Notes under the pieces: model-generated
The model's database searches: none
The model's input: only the letters and a program-made list of their open reading frames with translations
Told to the model about the DNA's origin: nothing
In this document: piece by piece, positions 8,724 through 16,209 of the stretch
How the letters are laid out: the number at the start of each line of letters is the position of its first letter
How positions within the stretch are numbered: the first letter of the stretch is position 1
Assembly: GCA_947463335.1 (NCBI GenBank)
Contig: CANHRF010000009.1
Location: forward strand, 1-16,349
Reading direction: 5' to 3'
DNA: 16,349 nucleotides
Source of the DNA: Actinomycetota bacterium
GTDB lineage: Bacteria; Actinomycetota; Actinomycetes; Nanopelagicales; Nanopelagicaceae
Position numbers and translations under genes: made by a program

Positions 8724-9953
8724 ATGGTCTTCTCTGCGTTAAAGAATAGAAATTATCGAAGATTTTATATCGCTACCTTGATTTCCACCTTTGGCACCTT
8801 TACCCAGAGAGTGGCCCAAGATTGGTTAACCCTTGATCTAACTTCAAGCGCTAAGAGCTTAGGTTTAGTCGTTGCCGCGCAGTTTCTTCCTGGAATTGTA
8901 TTTGCCATATATGGAGGAGTTCTTGCTGATCGTTATGATCAGAAACGTATTCTTTTCTGGTTAAATTTCGCCGGTTTCTTGATTGCAACATCTACTGGAA
9001 TTTTGGTAGCAGCCGGCCATATAACTTTTCATATTCTCTTGTTTTCAGCGTTTCTTCTTGGGATTTTCACTGGCCTTGATGGTCCGGTACGCCAGAGCTA
9101 TTACGTAAGACTCGTGGGCGATAAAGATCTACCAAATGCCTTGAGTTGGAACCAGATTAATCTCAATATTGGAAGGCTCTTCGGACCGATCACTGCAGGC
9201 TTACTCATTCAATTATTTGGAACTAGCCCGGGCTTCATCATAAATGGATTGACTTACTTAATAGCTGTCGCTTTACTAACAACTATCAACGTAACAAGTT
9301 ACTTTCCAGCGCACCAACTGGAAGAGTCTGAAGATAAAGTAACTCTCTTTGACTCACTTCGCTACCTAAGGGAGAACCGAACCGTACTTATCCCAATAGG
9401 TGTTGTCTGTGCGATCGCCATGGTTGGTCAAGATATGCAGATGACATCAACCCTGATGGCAAGAAAAGTATTTGATGTCAGCCCATCTGCCTTTGGATTT
9501 TTAGTGTCGATTCTCGCGCTGGGGGCGATCGCGGGATCTCTCTCGGTGGCTCGTTCAAAGGCGGAGATTGATATCGCTTTCTTAGGAAGAAAAGCTCTCT
9601 TTATGGCTGGTACCTGGTTTTTTGTGGCATCTGCGCCGAATTACCTGACTTATGCAATCACTTTTTTCTTCGCTGGTTTTTTTGCAATGGGAATTAACAT
9701 CTCGGGAAATATGTCTATCCGAAGATTCGCAGATCCCAGACATTACGGCCGAATCTGGGGAATTTATATTTCGATGTGGCTAGCCGCCCTTGCTATAGGA
9801 GGGCCGCTACTGGGATGGATCAGCGAGACTTTCTCTATCAGGAGTTCGGTTTATTTCGGCGCAGTTGTTACCTCAATAATCGCAATTGCGCTTCAAATCT
9901 ACGTGAAGTTCTCTCCGCCTAGCGCGATGAGAGATTTTCGCGCAAATGGCTAA
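8724..9953 (+). CDS. MFS transporter, MFS_3/DHA3-like
   Basis: The 409-residue protein has about 12 hydrophobic segments and a major facilitator fold. The loop between helices 2 and 3 has the conserved GGVLADRYDQKR (residues 64-75). The N-terminal stretch with AQDWLTLDLT and the later LPNALSWNQINLNIGR are typical of the MFS_3 group that includes EntS-like exporters. Family knowledge favours proton-coupled efflux, but uptake cannot be excluded, and the position after SDR1 would suit import or export of a pathway compound. ATG 8724 follows the SDR1 stop by 4 bases with little Shine-Dalgarno, so coupling is likely. The last 35 bases overlap the 3' end of the convergent isomerase gene. Confidence 0.88.
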   Translation: MVFSALKNRNYRRFYIATLISTFGTFTQRVAQDWLTLDLTSSAKSLGLVVAAQFLPGIVFAIYGGVLADRYDQKRILFWLNFAGFLIATSTGILVAAGHITFHILLFSAFLLGIFTGLDGPVRQSYYVRLVGDKDLPNALSWNQINLNIGRLFGPITAGLLIQLFGTSPGFIINGLTYLIAVALLTTINVTSYFPAHQLEESEDKVTLFDSLRYLRENRTVLIPIGVVCAIAMVGQDMQMTSTLMARKVFDVSPSAFGFLVSILALGAIAGSLSVARSKAEIDIAFLGRKALFMAGTWFFVASAPNYLTYAITFFFAGFFAMGINISGNMSIRRFADPRHYGRIWGIYISMWLAALAIGGPLLGWISETFSIRSSVYFGAVVTSIIAIALQIYVKFSPPSAMRDFRANG

Positions 9954-10782
9954 TTGCTTGTTCGGCAACGCCAATCTCATTTAACCCCGCACCCAAGTTA
10001 GATAGTTCGATTGCAATCGGGCCGGTAAATCCGCGCTCAATAAGGCGATTAACTCTTTTTGCGATATCAATCTTTCCGGTTCCGAAGTTGACCGTCGGCC
10101 ACCAACCAATTGGAGAGCCCGGAACGTTATCTGGCATTTGATCTATCTCTTTCGCCTGAATCATAAAGATTCGCGAAGTATCAATACTCTCCATTAATTG
10201 AATTACATCATCACCAACTCGGTAAGAATTTCCGAGATCTAGGCAGAGGCCCAGGAACTGATCATCTATGCCGTTTATCATTTCTAAAAGTACGGGCACA
10301 TTAAAGTCAGCGTGGTTTTCTACGGAAAGCCTCACGCCCAACTGGCGAGCGCGCTTTACAAGTAACTCCACGTGTTCACCTAATCGCTCCATCCGAATTC
10401 TTGGAGCCTCATCAAAGTTAAAGTGATTTCCCAAGACAATACGCATTTGTTCTAACTCGAATTCCGAAGATCGTTCTAACCACTGCGTTGCGCTCTTGAA
10501 AGCATCTAGATTCTTCCCGCCATCAAAGCCATTTGGGTGTCCCCAGGTGAAGGCGAGATAGTTATTCTCGCTCTTCCAGCGCTTTATCTCAGCGAGAGTC
10601 TGCGCATCACTTAAATCTAGATAAGCAGTCTGGAGGGTAATCAGATCAAGGTTATGTGAGCGTGCGAAATCAATGAAATCTTTAGTCTGCCATTTTGTAT
10701 CAGCAGGTACTTCCCACTTTGAGTTCTCACCAAAGAAGCGATGGAAAGAGAAGCTATCGATTCCAAATCTCACACCACTCAT
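9919..10782 (-). CDS. Sugar-phosphate isomerase/epimerase-type TIM barrel
   Basis: The 287-residue protein matches the AP endonuclease 2/xylose isomerase-like TIM barrel family, whose members isomerise or epimerise ketoses and inososes with a divalent metal. Expected metal ligands are Glu155 (VENHAD), Asp182 (CLDLGN), Gln209 (MIQAKEID) and Glu259 (AIELSN). The spacing resembles Glu-Asp-His-Glu of tagatose 3-epimerase, but the third ligand is Gln instead of His. NFGTGKID near the C-terminal end fits the phosphate- or substrate-binding loop of this group. ATG 10782 overlaps the stop of SDR2 as ATGA and has GGATGG 8 bases upstream; ATG 10794 is an in-frame alternative adding four residues. It is co-transcribed with SDR2, implying consecutive sugar-type reactions. 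The exact reaction is unknown. Confidence 0.85.
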   Translation of the reverse strand: MSGVRFGIDSFSFHRFFGENSKWEVPADTKWQTKDFIDFARSHNLDLITLQTAYLDLSDAQTLAEIKRWKSENNYLAFTWGHPNGFDGGKNLDAFKSATQWLERSSEFELEQMRIVLGNHFNFDEAPRIRMERLGEHVELLVKRARQLGVRLSVENHADFNVPVLLEMINGIDDQFLGLCLDLGNSYRVGDDVIQLMESIDTSRIFMIQAKEIDQMPDNVPGSPIGWWPTVNFGTGKIDIAKRVNRLIERGFTGPIAIELSNLGAGLNEIGVAEQAISHLRENLSSR

Positions 10783-11546
10783 CGAGAGAGCCATCCGCCA
10801 TCTACCGGCAAGATGACCCCGTGCATGTAGTCAGATGCTTCTGATGCAAGAAATAGCGTTGGTCCGACCATATCTTCAGGTACGCCCCATCGCCCAGATG
10901 TGAGGCGGCTCAAAATCTGATCATTACGAATAGGGTCGGTCCAGATATGTTTATTTAACTTGGTCTTGATATATCCCGGTGCAATCGCATTAACGTTGAC
11001 CCCCGACTTCGCCCATTCATTTGAGAGCGCCTTTGTCATCTGCCCCACGCCACCTTTGGCAGCGGCATAAGTTGAAGCGTTGAGTCCGCCCTGAAAGGTA
11101 AGCATTGAGGCGAAGGTGATTATCTTGCCGCTGCCACGTTCGATCATTTCGCCAGCTGCAGCTTTCGCTAACTGGAAGTAGGAAGAAAGGTTTATCTGGA
11201 TCTGCTCAATCCAGACTTCATCACTTGTGTCTACTGCTGGGCCGGGCTTAACGCCACCGTGCGCAATGACCAAGACATCAATCCCACCCAGATCGCTTCT
11301 AGCCTTTTCGATAAAGGTTCCGCACTGTTTTGGGTCGGAGAAATCTGCAAGTACATAGTGAAGCTTTGTTGCGGGAGAGCCGTTTGCTGTTAGATATTCT
11401 TTAAGCGACTCAAATTGTGATGCTTCTCTTGCTGAAACAAGGACATCTGATCCAGCATCAATGAACCCTTTAACCAGAGCGCTTCCGATGCCGCCAGCAC
11501 CACCAGTTATAACTACACGGTTTCCCTTGATCTTGAAGGAACTCAT
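10779..11546 (-). CDS. KduD-like short-chain dehydrogenase (SDR2)
   Basis: This 255-residue SDR resembles 2-dehydro-3-deoxy-D-gluconate 5-dehydrogenase (KduD) and gluconate 5-dehydrogenases. ASMLTFQGG, NEWAKSGVNVNAIAPGY and the C-terminal GRWGVPEDMVGP...VDGGWLSR all follow that subgroup closely. The cofactor loop is TGGAGGIG (14-21). The catalytic residues are Ser147, Tyr160 and Lys164, with Asn119 in helix 4. NNAG is replaced by IAHGG. Arg40 after strand 2 may favour NADP(H). It probably oxidises or reduces a hydroxyl or keto group on a sugar acid or polyol. The true substrate may differ from that of KduD because no uronate pathway genes (KduI, KdgK, KdgA) are nearby. Its stop overlaps the start of the TIM-barrel gene. 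No strong Shine-Dalgarno sequence precedes ATG 11546. Confidence 0.88.
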   Translation of the reverse strand: MSSFKIKGNRVVITGGAGGIGSALVKGFIDAGSDVLVSAREASQFESLKEYLTANGSPATKLHYVLADFSDPKQCGTFIEKARSDLGGIDVLVIAHGGVKPGPAVDTSDEVWIEQIQINLSSYFQLAKAAAGEMIERGSGKIITFASMLTFQGGLNASTYAAAKGGVGQMTKALSNEWAKSGVNVNAIAPGYIKTKLNKHIWTDPIRNDQILSRLTSGRWGVPEDMVGPTLFLASEASDYMHGVILPVDGGWLSR

Positions 11547-11559
11547 CTGCGCACTCGCA

Positions 11560-11565
11560 ATCTTA
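11560..11565 (-). promoter_or_regulatory. Possible -10 element for SDR2
   Basis: TAAGAT on the minus strand would start transcription about 7 bases before the SDR2 ATG, giving a very short leader that agrees with the missing Shine-Dalgarno sequence. The -35 region (CAACGA or TCAACG) is a poor match, so this call is weak. Confidence 0.25.
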
Positions 11566-11585
11566 TCTTCTCAGTTAAATAGTCG

Positions 11586-11614
11586 TTGATTTTAATACGT
11601 TATCTTCCTATTCT
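11586..11614 (+). promoter_or_regulatory. Promoter for SDR3 and copy 4
   Basis: TTGATT (11586-11591) and TATTCT (11609-11614) are separated by exactly 17 bases, a good vegetative sigma-factor match on the plus strand. Transcription would begin near 11621, leaving a leader of about 42 bases. The spacer contains ACGTTATC (11597-11604), an octamer also found next to the palindrome at 7856-7868. A bound regulator there would block the promoter, but this is inference. Confidence 0.5.
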
Positions 11615-11662
11615 TCTTTCATTAGGTCAAGGAAATTTCTTAGAGAATAGAGAAATATATAA

Positions 11663-12433
11663 ATGGCAATTTCTTGGGATAGCCGCAGTGGATTAACTGG
11701 CAATTGCGTAGTTGTAACTGGCGCAGCTGGCGGAATCGGTGCACCGATCGCCCGTGGATTTGCAGAGGCAGGCGCCAAGGTTCTTCTCGTAGATCGACCT
11801 GGTCCAGCACTTGATCAAGTTCATGCATCACTTTCAGGCGATGGTCATAAAACATACGCCGCAGATATCTCAGATATCTCTAAACATCATTTAATTTTTG
11901 AAGCAGCAGAAGCGATCGCGCCATTTGTTGCGATGGTTCACTGTGCTGCAGTCTTGCGTCGCCGCGCAACTGTTGATGAAGTAACTGAAGAAGATTGGGA
12001 TTTACAGATCGATGTAAATTTGAAGTCAACGTTCTTTCTTAACCGAACTGCGCGTGATGCCTTCCGTTCAAAGAGCCGCAAAGGATCGATCGTTAACTTC
12101 TCATCACAAGGTTGGTGGAGCGGTGGCTTCGGTGGATCTGTTGTCTACGCGGCAAGTAAAGGTGGCGTTGTGTCTATGACTAAAGGTCTAGCGCGTTCAT
12201 TTGCTAAAGATGGGGTTCGCGTTAACTCTCTTTCACCAGGTGGAGTTGATACTCCAATGATGTGGAGTGATACCAGCCAAGAAGCGATGGCTAAGTTTGT
12301 AGAAATGATCCCAATGGGTCGCTTGGCAGATCCGAGTGAAATGGTAGGAGGTGCAATATTTCTTGCATCAGATGCTTCTAGCTATATGACCGGAACGGTA
12401 TTAAATATCTCCGGCGGACAGTTGATGTATTAA
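11663..12433 (+). CDS. Short-chain dehydrogenase/reductase (SDR3)
   Basis: This is a 256-residue classical SDR. TGAAGGIG (residues 19-26) binds the cofactor, and Asp44 (LVDR) favours NAD(H). The catalytic set is Ser147/Ser148 (NFSSQG), Tyr162 and Lys166 (YAASK), with Asn119 in VNL. NNAG is HCAAV, close to HTAAV of SDR1, and the two share GSVxYxxSKxGxVxMTKxLA and a similar LSP...DTP region, so they are probably paralogues. The C-terminal end is an ordinary SDR tail (LNISGGQLMY). The gene precedes copy 4 by 53 bases on the same strand with no promoter seen between them, so the dehydrogenase and the hydrolase-like protein likely serve one pathway. Only a weak purine stretch (AGAGAA) precedes ATG 11663. 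Confidence 0.9.
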   Translation: MAISWDSRSGLTGNCVVVTGAAGGIGAPIARGFAEAGAKVLLVDRPGPALDQVHASLSGDGHKTYAADISDISKHHLIFEAAEAIAPFVAMVHCAAVLRRRATVDEVTEEDWDLQIDVNLKSTFFLNRTARDAFRSKSRKGSIVNFSSQGWWSGGFGGSVVYAASKGGVVSMTKGLARSFAKDGVRVNSLSPGGVDTPMMWSDTSQEAMAKFVEMIPMGRLADPSEMVGGAIFLASDASSYMTGTVLNISGGQLMY

Positions 12434-12486
12434 GTAAAGTGAAAACCTACTCAAGTAATTGAATATCCAGAGAATGTGAGCTAAAA

Positions 12487-13947
12487 ATGACAACTGCCCC
12501 AATGGATAGCAAAGCCCTTGATGAAACTCCATCACATGCTTCAGATCCAAATCTGATAGACCAACCGCACGAAGCGCGTGCTCAAATCGGTGTTTCTCGA
12601 CGAGATATAACTCCCCCATTTGGAATTTACGGTCCCGTCTGGGGATTTTCAACGCACGATGGAAGTTCTCGTGGAACACACAAACCAATTTACGCAACTG
12701 CCTTGGCGATTACTGCACAACCTGGAGCAAAGCCAACAGTTATCGTCGCACTTGATCTTGGCACAAGCGGTGATCTAACTGGAATGGAAGATGAGTGGAT
12801 TCGCGAGAGCGTTGTTAAGGATCTCGGTATTCCGATCTCTAATTTAATGCTTGCATCGTCACATACCCATGGCGCTCCTTGGCCATATCGCAGTCGCGTT
12901 GGATTTCCTGGTGGCGATTTAATTGAGGGTTATTTGGAGTTAATGAAGGGTGCAATATTAGAAGCATCTCGCGAAGCGATTGAGACAGCTGAAGATTGCT
13001 TTATTACCTTTAAGGATGGGCGCTGCGATCTCGCTAAAAACCGCAACTTGGCAGACCCAGCGAATCCAACGCGTTATCTAACTGGATATAACCCAAGTAA
13101 TAAATCAATTACTGATGACACGGTGATGGTGGGAAGAGTTACTCGAGTAAGTGACAATTCAATTAAGGCGACAGTTGTAAATTACGCCTGCCACCCAACA
13201 ACGCTTGGTGGAGATAATCGCTTGGTATCACCTGACTTTATCGGTGGCATGCGCGATGTTATGGAGGCTAATACAGACGGCGCGATCTGCGTCTTCCTAC
13301 AAGGAGCGTCTGGAGATTTAGCGCCGGCTTATCAATACGTTGCAGATACATCAGTTGCAGATCGTTACGGTCATCAGCTCGGACATGCTGCCTACTCAAC
13401 TCTGCTCGGAATGTATCCCGCAGGTCATCGCCTCGAATATGTTAAGCCGATCGAATCAGGCGCTCCTCTTGCATACTGGGAGCCTCGTCCATATGAAATT
13501 CCAAAAGAGAGCGCAATTAATTTCGAAACTGTGGGACTTCCATCTAAAGATTGGCCAGGGGTCGAAGAGTTAGATAAACAACTTGCCGCCGAGAGCGACT
13601 TTAGAATTCGCGAGCGTTTACTTCGCAAGAAGATTATCGCCAACTTCACCCAAGGAAAGGGTTCCATCCCAACGCAGGTCTTTGCTTGGCGCTTCGGAAA
13701 TATCATCTTCGTTGGCATCTCGTGCGAGATTGATGTTGCCTGGCAACAAGAAGTACGTGCTGCATTTCCAGGTTATGGCGTAGTAGCGGTAACAGATGTT
13801 AATTACTCAGCGATTGGTTACATCGTTCGAGAAGCGCTATGTGATGACAATCTTTATCAAGCGTGGCAGCCACCTTACGGTAAAGGCTCATTTACTTCGA
13901 TCGTTGAAAACTGTGTTCGCCTTATGAATAAATCACTTAAGGGCTAA
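12487..13947 (+). CDS. Ceramidase-like metallohydrolase, copy 4 (divergent paralogue)
   Basis: This 486-residue protein is of the same family as copies 1-3 but is the most divergent, with a longer N-terminus of about 30 polar residues and no signal peptide. Presumed metal ligands are His126 and His128 (SSHTHG), His236 (CHPTT), Glu414 (SCEIDV instead of PGEAY) and Tyr445 (IGYIVREA). CDLAKNRNL is kept, followed by an altered stretch (ADPANPTRY) in place of PCGEV. GASGDLAP has Ala279 at the ceramidase Ser position. The region around Glu414 and the C-terminal 60 residues differ most from the other copies, which may mean another substrate or partner. The start ATG 12487 has a weak GTGAG upstream; ATG 12502 is an alternative. 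It pairs with SDR3 rather than with the tandem array. The gene ends 7 bases from the convergent CoA-transferase gene, with no clear terminator. Confidence 0.86.
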   Translation: MTTAPMDSKALDETPSHASDPNLIDQPHEARAQIGVSRRDITPPFGIYGPVWGFSTHDGSSRGTHKPIYATALAITAQPGAKPTVIVALDLGTSGDLTGMEDEWIRESVVKDLGIPISNLMLASSHTHGAPWPYRSRVGFPGGDLIEGYLELMKGAILEASREAIETAEDCFITFKDGRCDLAKNRNLADPANPTRYLTGYNPSNKSITDDTVMVGRVTRVSDNSIKATVVNYACHPTTLGGDNRLVSPDFIGGMRDVMEANTDGAICVFLQGASGDLAPAYQYVADTSVADRYGHQLGHAAYSTLLGMYPAGHRLEYVKPIESGAPLAYWEPRPYEIPKESAINFETVGLPSKDWPGVEELDKQLAAESDFRIRERLLRKKIIANFTQGKGSIPTQVFAWRFGNIIFVGISCEIDVAWQQEVRAAFPGYGVVAVTDVNYSAIGYIVREALCDDNLYQAWQPPYGKGSFTSIVENCVRLMNKSLKG

Positions 13948-13954
13948 ATAGAAG

Positions 13955-15085
13955 TTAGCTCTGGTCCTTATGAGGAGCAGGGTTTCTAATTCCTGGACGT
14001 TTTCCATCGATTCGAAAGGGAAGGCCAGGAATCTTCTTCACCTTTGAAGTGGGATCTGGATAATCAACGAGAATATCTAACGCTGCCGCTTGCGGATCGT
14101 TTAAGAGATCTTCCGGCAGCGCTAAGTGATCTGCCGGCACTCCGCTCGCAGCCAAGAGTTCCACCCAGTGCTTAGAACCCTTTTCGACAAGAACGCGCTC
14201 GATTTCAGCTTCTAATTCAGCGTTGTTCTTTACGCGATCGACGTTCTCTTTAAATTTAATGTTCTCGATTAGATCTTCACGGCTTAAAACTTTGCACAAT
14301 CGCGCAAAGATCACATTATTGCCAACACCGATCATGATTTCGCCATCGCTGGTTTTAAAGAGACCGTAAGGTGCAAATGCGGGATGGCCGCTGCCAGAAC
14401 GAATTGAAGGTGCGTTTGTAACTTGAAATGCAGATAGGTGATAACTCACCCAGGAGACTCCGGTCTCATAAAGTGAAGTTTCAATAACGCTTCCGATCCC
14501 GGTCTTGGCGCGCTTTATAAGCGCTGCCAGAATGCCTAGGGCGAGCCAAGTTCCGCCGCCAACATCAAGGACTGAAATACCGGTGCGAACAGGTTCTCCG
14601 TTGCGCTCTCCGGTGACCTGCATAATTCCGGTTCTGGCCTGAACCGTTGCGTCGTATCCAGGAAAATGTCGAGATGGTCCCTCTGAACCATATGAAGATA
14701 AGTTTCCGATAATCAACCCAGGGCGCTTGGCCATTAACTCATCTGGTGTCACGTGATACTCAGCCAATTTCTCAGGAAGGAAGTTGGTAAGTAAAACATC
14801 GGCGGTATCCAGCAAATTATCCAGGAACAACTGCCCTGATTCAGTTTTCAAATCTATTGTGACCGAAGATTTATTTCGATTTACGACGTGAAAATATGCT
14901 GAACGATCACCTTCAACTGGAGACATTGTTCGCGCCGCATCAGCTGCTGGAGTTTCAATTTTTATTACTCGCGCACCTAGATCGCCAAGAATTGCCCCGC
15001 CAAAAGGGCCAGCAATATTTGAAGTTGCATCAAGAACCGTTATCCCGGCGAGAGGTAACTCGGTGGGTGGCTCTTCTCTGCTCAC
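13955..15085 (-). CDS. CaiB/BaiF (class III) CoA-transferase
   Basis: This 376-residue protein is of the class III CoA-transferase family, which moves CoA between acids such as formate/oxalate, carnitine/crotonobetaine or succinate/other acyl groups. Conserved parts are GITVLDATSNIAGPFGG near the N-terminus, LGDLGARVIKIE (34-45), NRNKSSVTIDLK (69-80), PGYDATVQARTG (about 152-163) and the likely nucleophilic Asp174 in SVLDVGGG, matching Asp169 of formyl-CoA transferase as I recall. The length is slightly short for the family (about 380-420). The acyl substrate cannot be read from the sequence. The GTG start at 15085 has a GAG-rich but weak ribosome binding site. No acyl-CoA synthetase, dehydrogenase or racemase partner is next to it. 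It is divergent from the E1 genes, sharing a 118-base control region. Confidence 0.88.
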   Translation of the reverse strand: MSREEPPTELPLAGITVLDATSNIAGPFGGAILGDLGARVIKIETPAADAARTMSPVEGDRSAYFHVVNRNKSSVTIDLKTESGQLFLDNLLDTADVLLTNFLPEKLAEYHVTPDELMAKRPGLIIGNLSSYGSEGPSRHFPGYDATVQARTGIMQVTGERNGEPVRTGISVLDVGGGTWLALGILAALIKRAKTGIGSVIETSLYETGVSWVSYHLSAFQVTNAPSIRSGSGHPAFAPYGLFKTSDGEIMIGVGNNVIFARLCKVLSREDLIENIKFKENVDRVKNNAELEAEIERVLVEKGSKHWVELLAASGVPADHLALPEDLLNDPQAAALDILVDYPDPTSKVKKIPGLPFRIDGKRPGIRNPAPHKDQS

Positions 15086-15126
15086 TGATTACTCGCTCTC
15101 GCATATTGAAATAACATCGAAAAACG

Positions 15127-15155
15127 TTGACTTGGACCTGCTACGCCCATACTAT
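15127..15155 (+). promoter_or_regulatory. Promoter of the 2-oxoacid dehydrogenase E1 genes
   Basis: TTGACT (15127-15132), a 17-base spacer and TACTAT (15150-15155) form the best sigma-70-type promoter in the window. Transcription would start near 15162, about 42 bases before GTG 15204. The CTATAG core is self-complementary, but I found no matching -35 for the divergent CoA-transferase on the other strand. Confidence 0.65.
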
Positions 15156-15203
15156 AGCAATCGTTTCCAGTAGTGATTTCAAGTAACTTTCAAGGGGGGC
15201 ACA

Positions 15204-16208
15204 GTGCCAGCAATGCGTGTGAGACAGGCAATTGCAACAGCTATTGCTGATGAGATGAGAGCCGATCCAACGGTTATCGTCTTCGGTGAAGATATTGCAG
15301 CAGCAGAGGGGCCTTTCAAAACTACTGAAGGTTTGTTAGATGAGTTTGGGCCAGTTCGTGTTCGAGATACTCCAATCTCCGAAATGGCATTTACCGGCGC
15401 AGCAGTCGGCGCCGCAACTATGGGTTTGAAACCTGTAATTGAAATTATGTTTATGGAATTTCTCGGAGTCGCACTTGATCAGCTAGTAACTGAAGGCGCG
15501 AAGATGCGTTACTTAAGTAATGGCAAGCTCTCAGTTCCAATGGTCGTCCGCGCATCTGTCGGCGGTGGCCTTGGTTTCGGTGGGCAACATTCACAAACGC
15601 TGGAGAACTGGGTAGCCGCAACACCGGGTCTAAAAGTTTTATCACCAAGTGATGCACAGAGCGCTTATAGTTTATTGCGCGCTGCGATTCAAGATCCAGA
15701 TCCGGTGATGTTCCTCGAGCCAAGAGTTACTTATGCCGAGCGTGGTGAAGTTGATACCAATCTAAAGATGGAGATTGGCAAAGCGAGAGTTGTTAAGCCA
15801 GGAAAAGATCTCACCATTGTCGCGCTAGGGCAGATGACAAATATCGCACGCGAGGCTGCGGCAGCTAGCAGCTTAGATATTGAAGTTATTGACCTCTGCA
15901 CCATTGTCCCTTGGGATAAGAAAACTGTATTTGAATCAGTGAAGAAGACGGGTCGCTTAGTTGTTGTTGAAGAGCAACCAGAGAGCGGCGGCTGGGGATC
16001 TGAGATTGTGGCAGCGGTAATTGCTCAATTCTTCGGTGAACTAAAGTCAGCGCCTATCCGAATCACTTGCCCAAATGTTCCAGTTCCTTACAACGGTGGC
16101 TTGGAAGCGCGCTTCCTGCCAAATGCAACTGAAGTTAATTATCAGATTGATCAATTGATGGCGACAGGTAAAGCGCCGCAACCGTGGTGGATTCGGGAGG
16201 GTTTCTAA
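15204..16208 (+). CDS. 2-oxoacid dehydrogenase E1 component, beta subunit
   Basis: This 334-residue beta subunit belongs to a heterotetrameric thiamine-diphosphate E1 of the pyruvate, branched-chain 2-oxoacid or acetoin dehydrogenase type. With the alpha subunit it decarboxylates a 2-oxoacid and passes the acyl group to a lipoyl E2. GEDIAAAEGPFKTTEGL and RDTPISEMAF contain the cofactor-activating Glu60. GGQHSQTLENW carries the conserved His129. The C-terminal transketolase part (about 200-325) includes VVEEQPESGGWGSEI. Length is normal. GTG 15204 lies just after AAGGGGGG (15192-15199); ATG 15213 is the alternative start. E1 alpha follows after one base, so the order is beta then alpha, the reverse of the common arrangement. 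Substrate class is not decidable from this sequence. Confidence 0.93.
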   Translation: MPAMRVRQAIATAIADEMRADPTVIVFGEDIAAAEGPFKTTEGLLDEFGPVRVRDTPISEMAFTGAAVGAATMGLKPVIEIMFMEFLGVALDQLVTEGAKMRYLSNGKLSVPMVVRASVGGGLGFGGQHSQTLENWVAATPGLKVLSPSDAQSAYSLLRAAIQDPDPVMFLEPRVTYAERGEVDTNLKMEIGKARVVKPGKDLTIVALGQMTNIAREAAAASSLDIEVIDLCTIVPWDKKTVFESVKKTGRLVVVEEQPESGGWGSEIVAAVIAQFFGELKSAPIRITCPNVPVPYNGGLEARFLPNATEVNYQIDQLMATGKAPQPWWIREGF

Positions 16209-16209
16209 G

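Noticed and set aside
13943..13959. GCTAA/TTAGC inverted repeat between copy 4 and the CoA-transferase as a bidirectional terminator.
   Set aside because: The stem has only five pairs, is AT-rich, is made largely of the two stop codons and has no U-tract.
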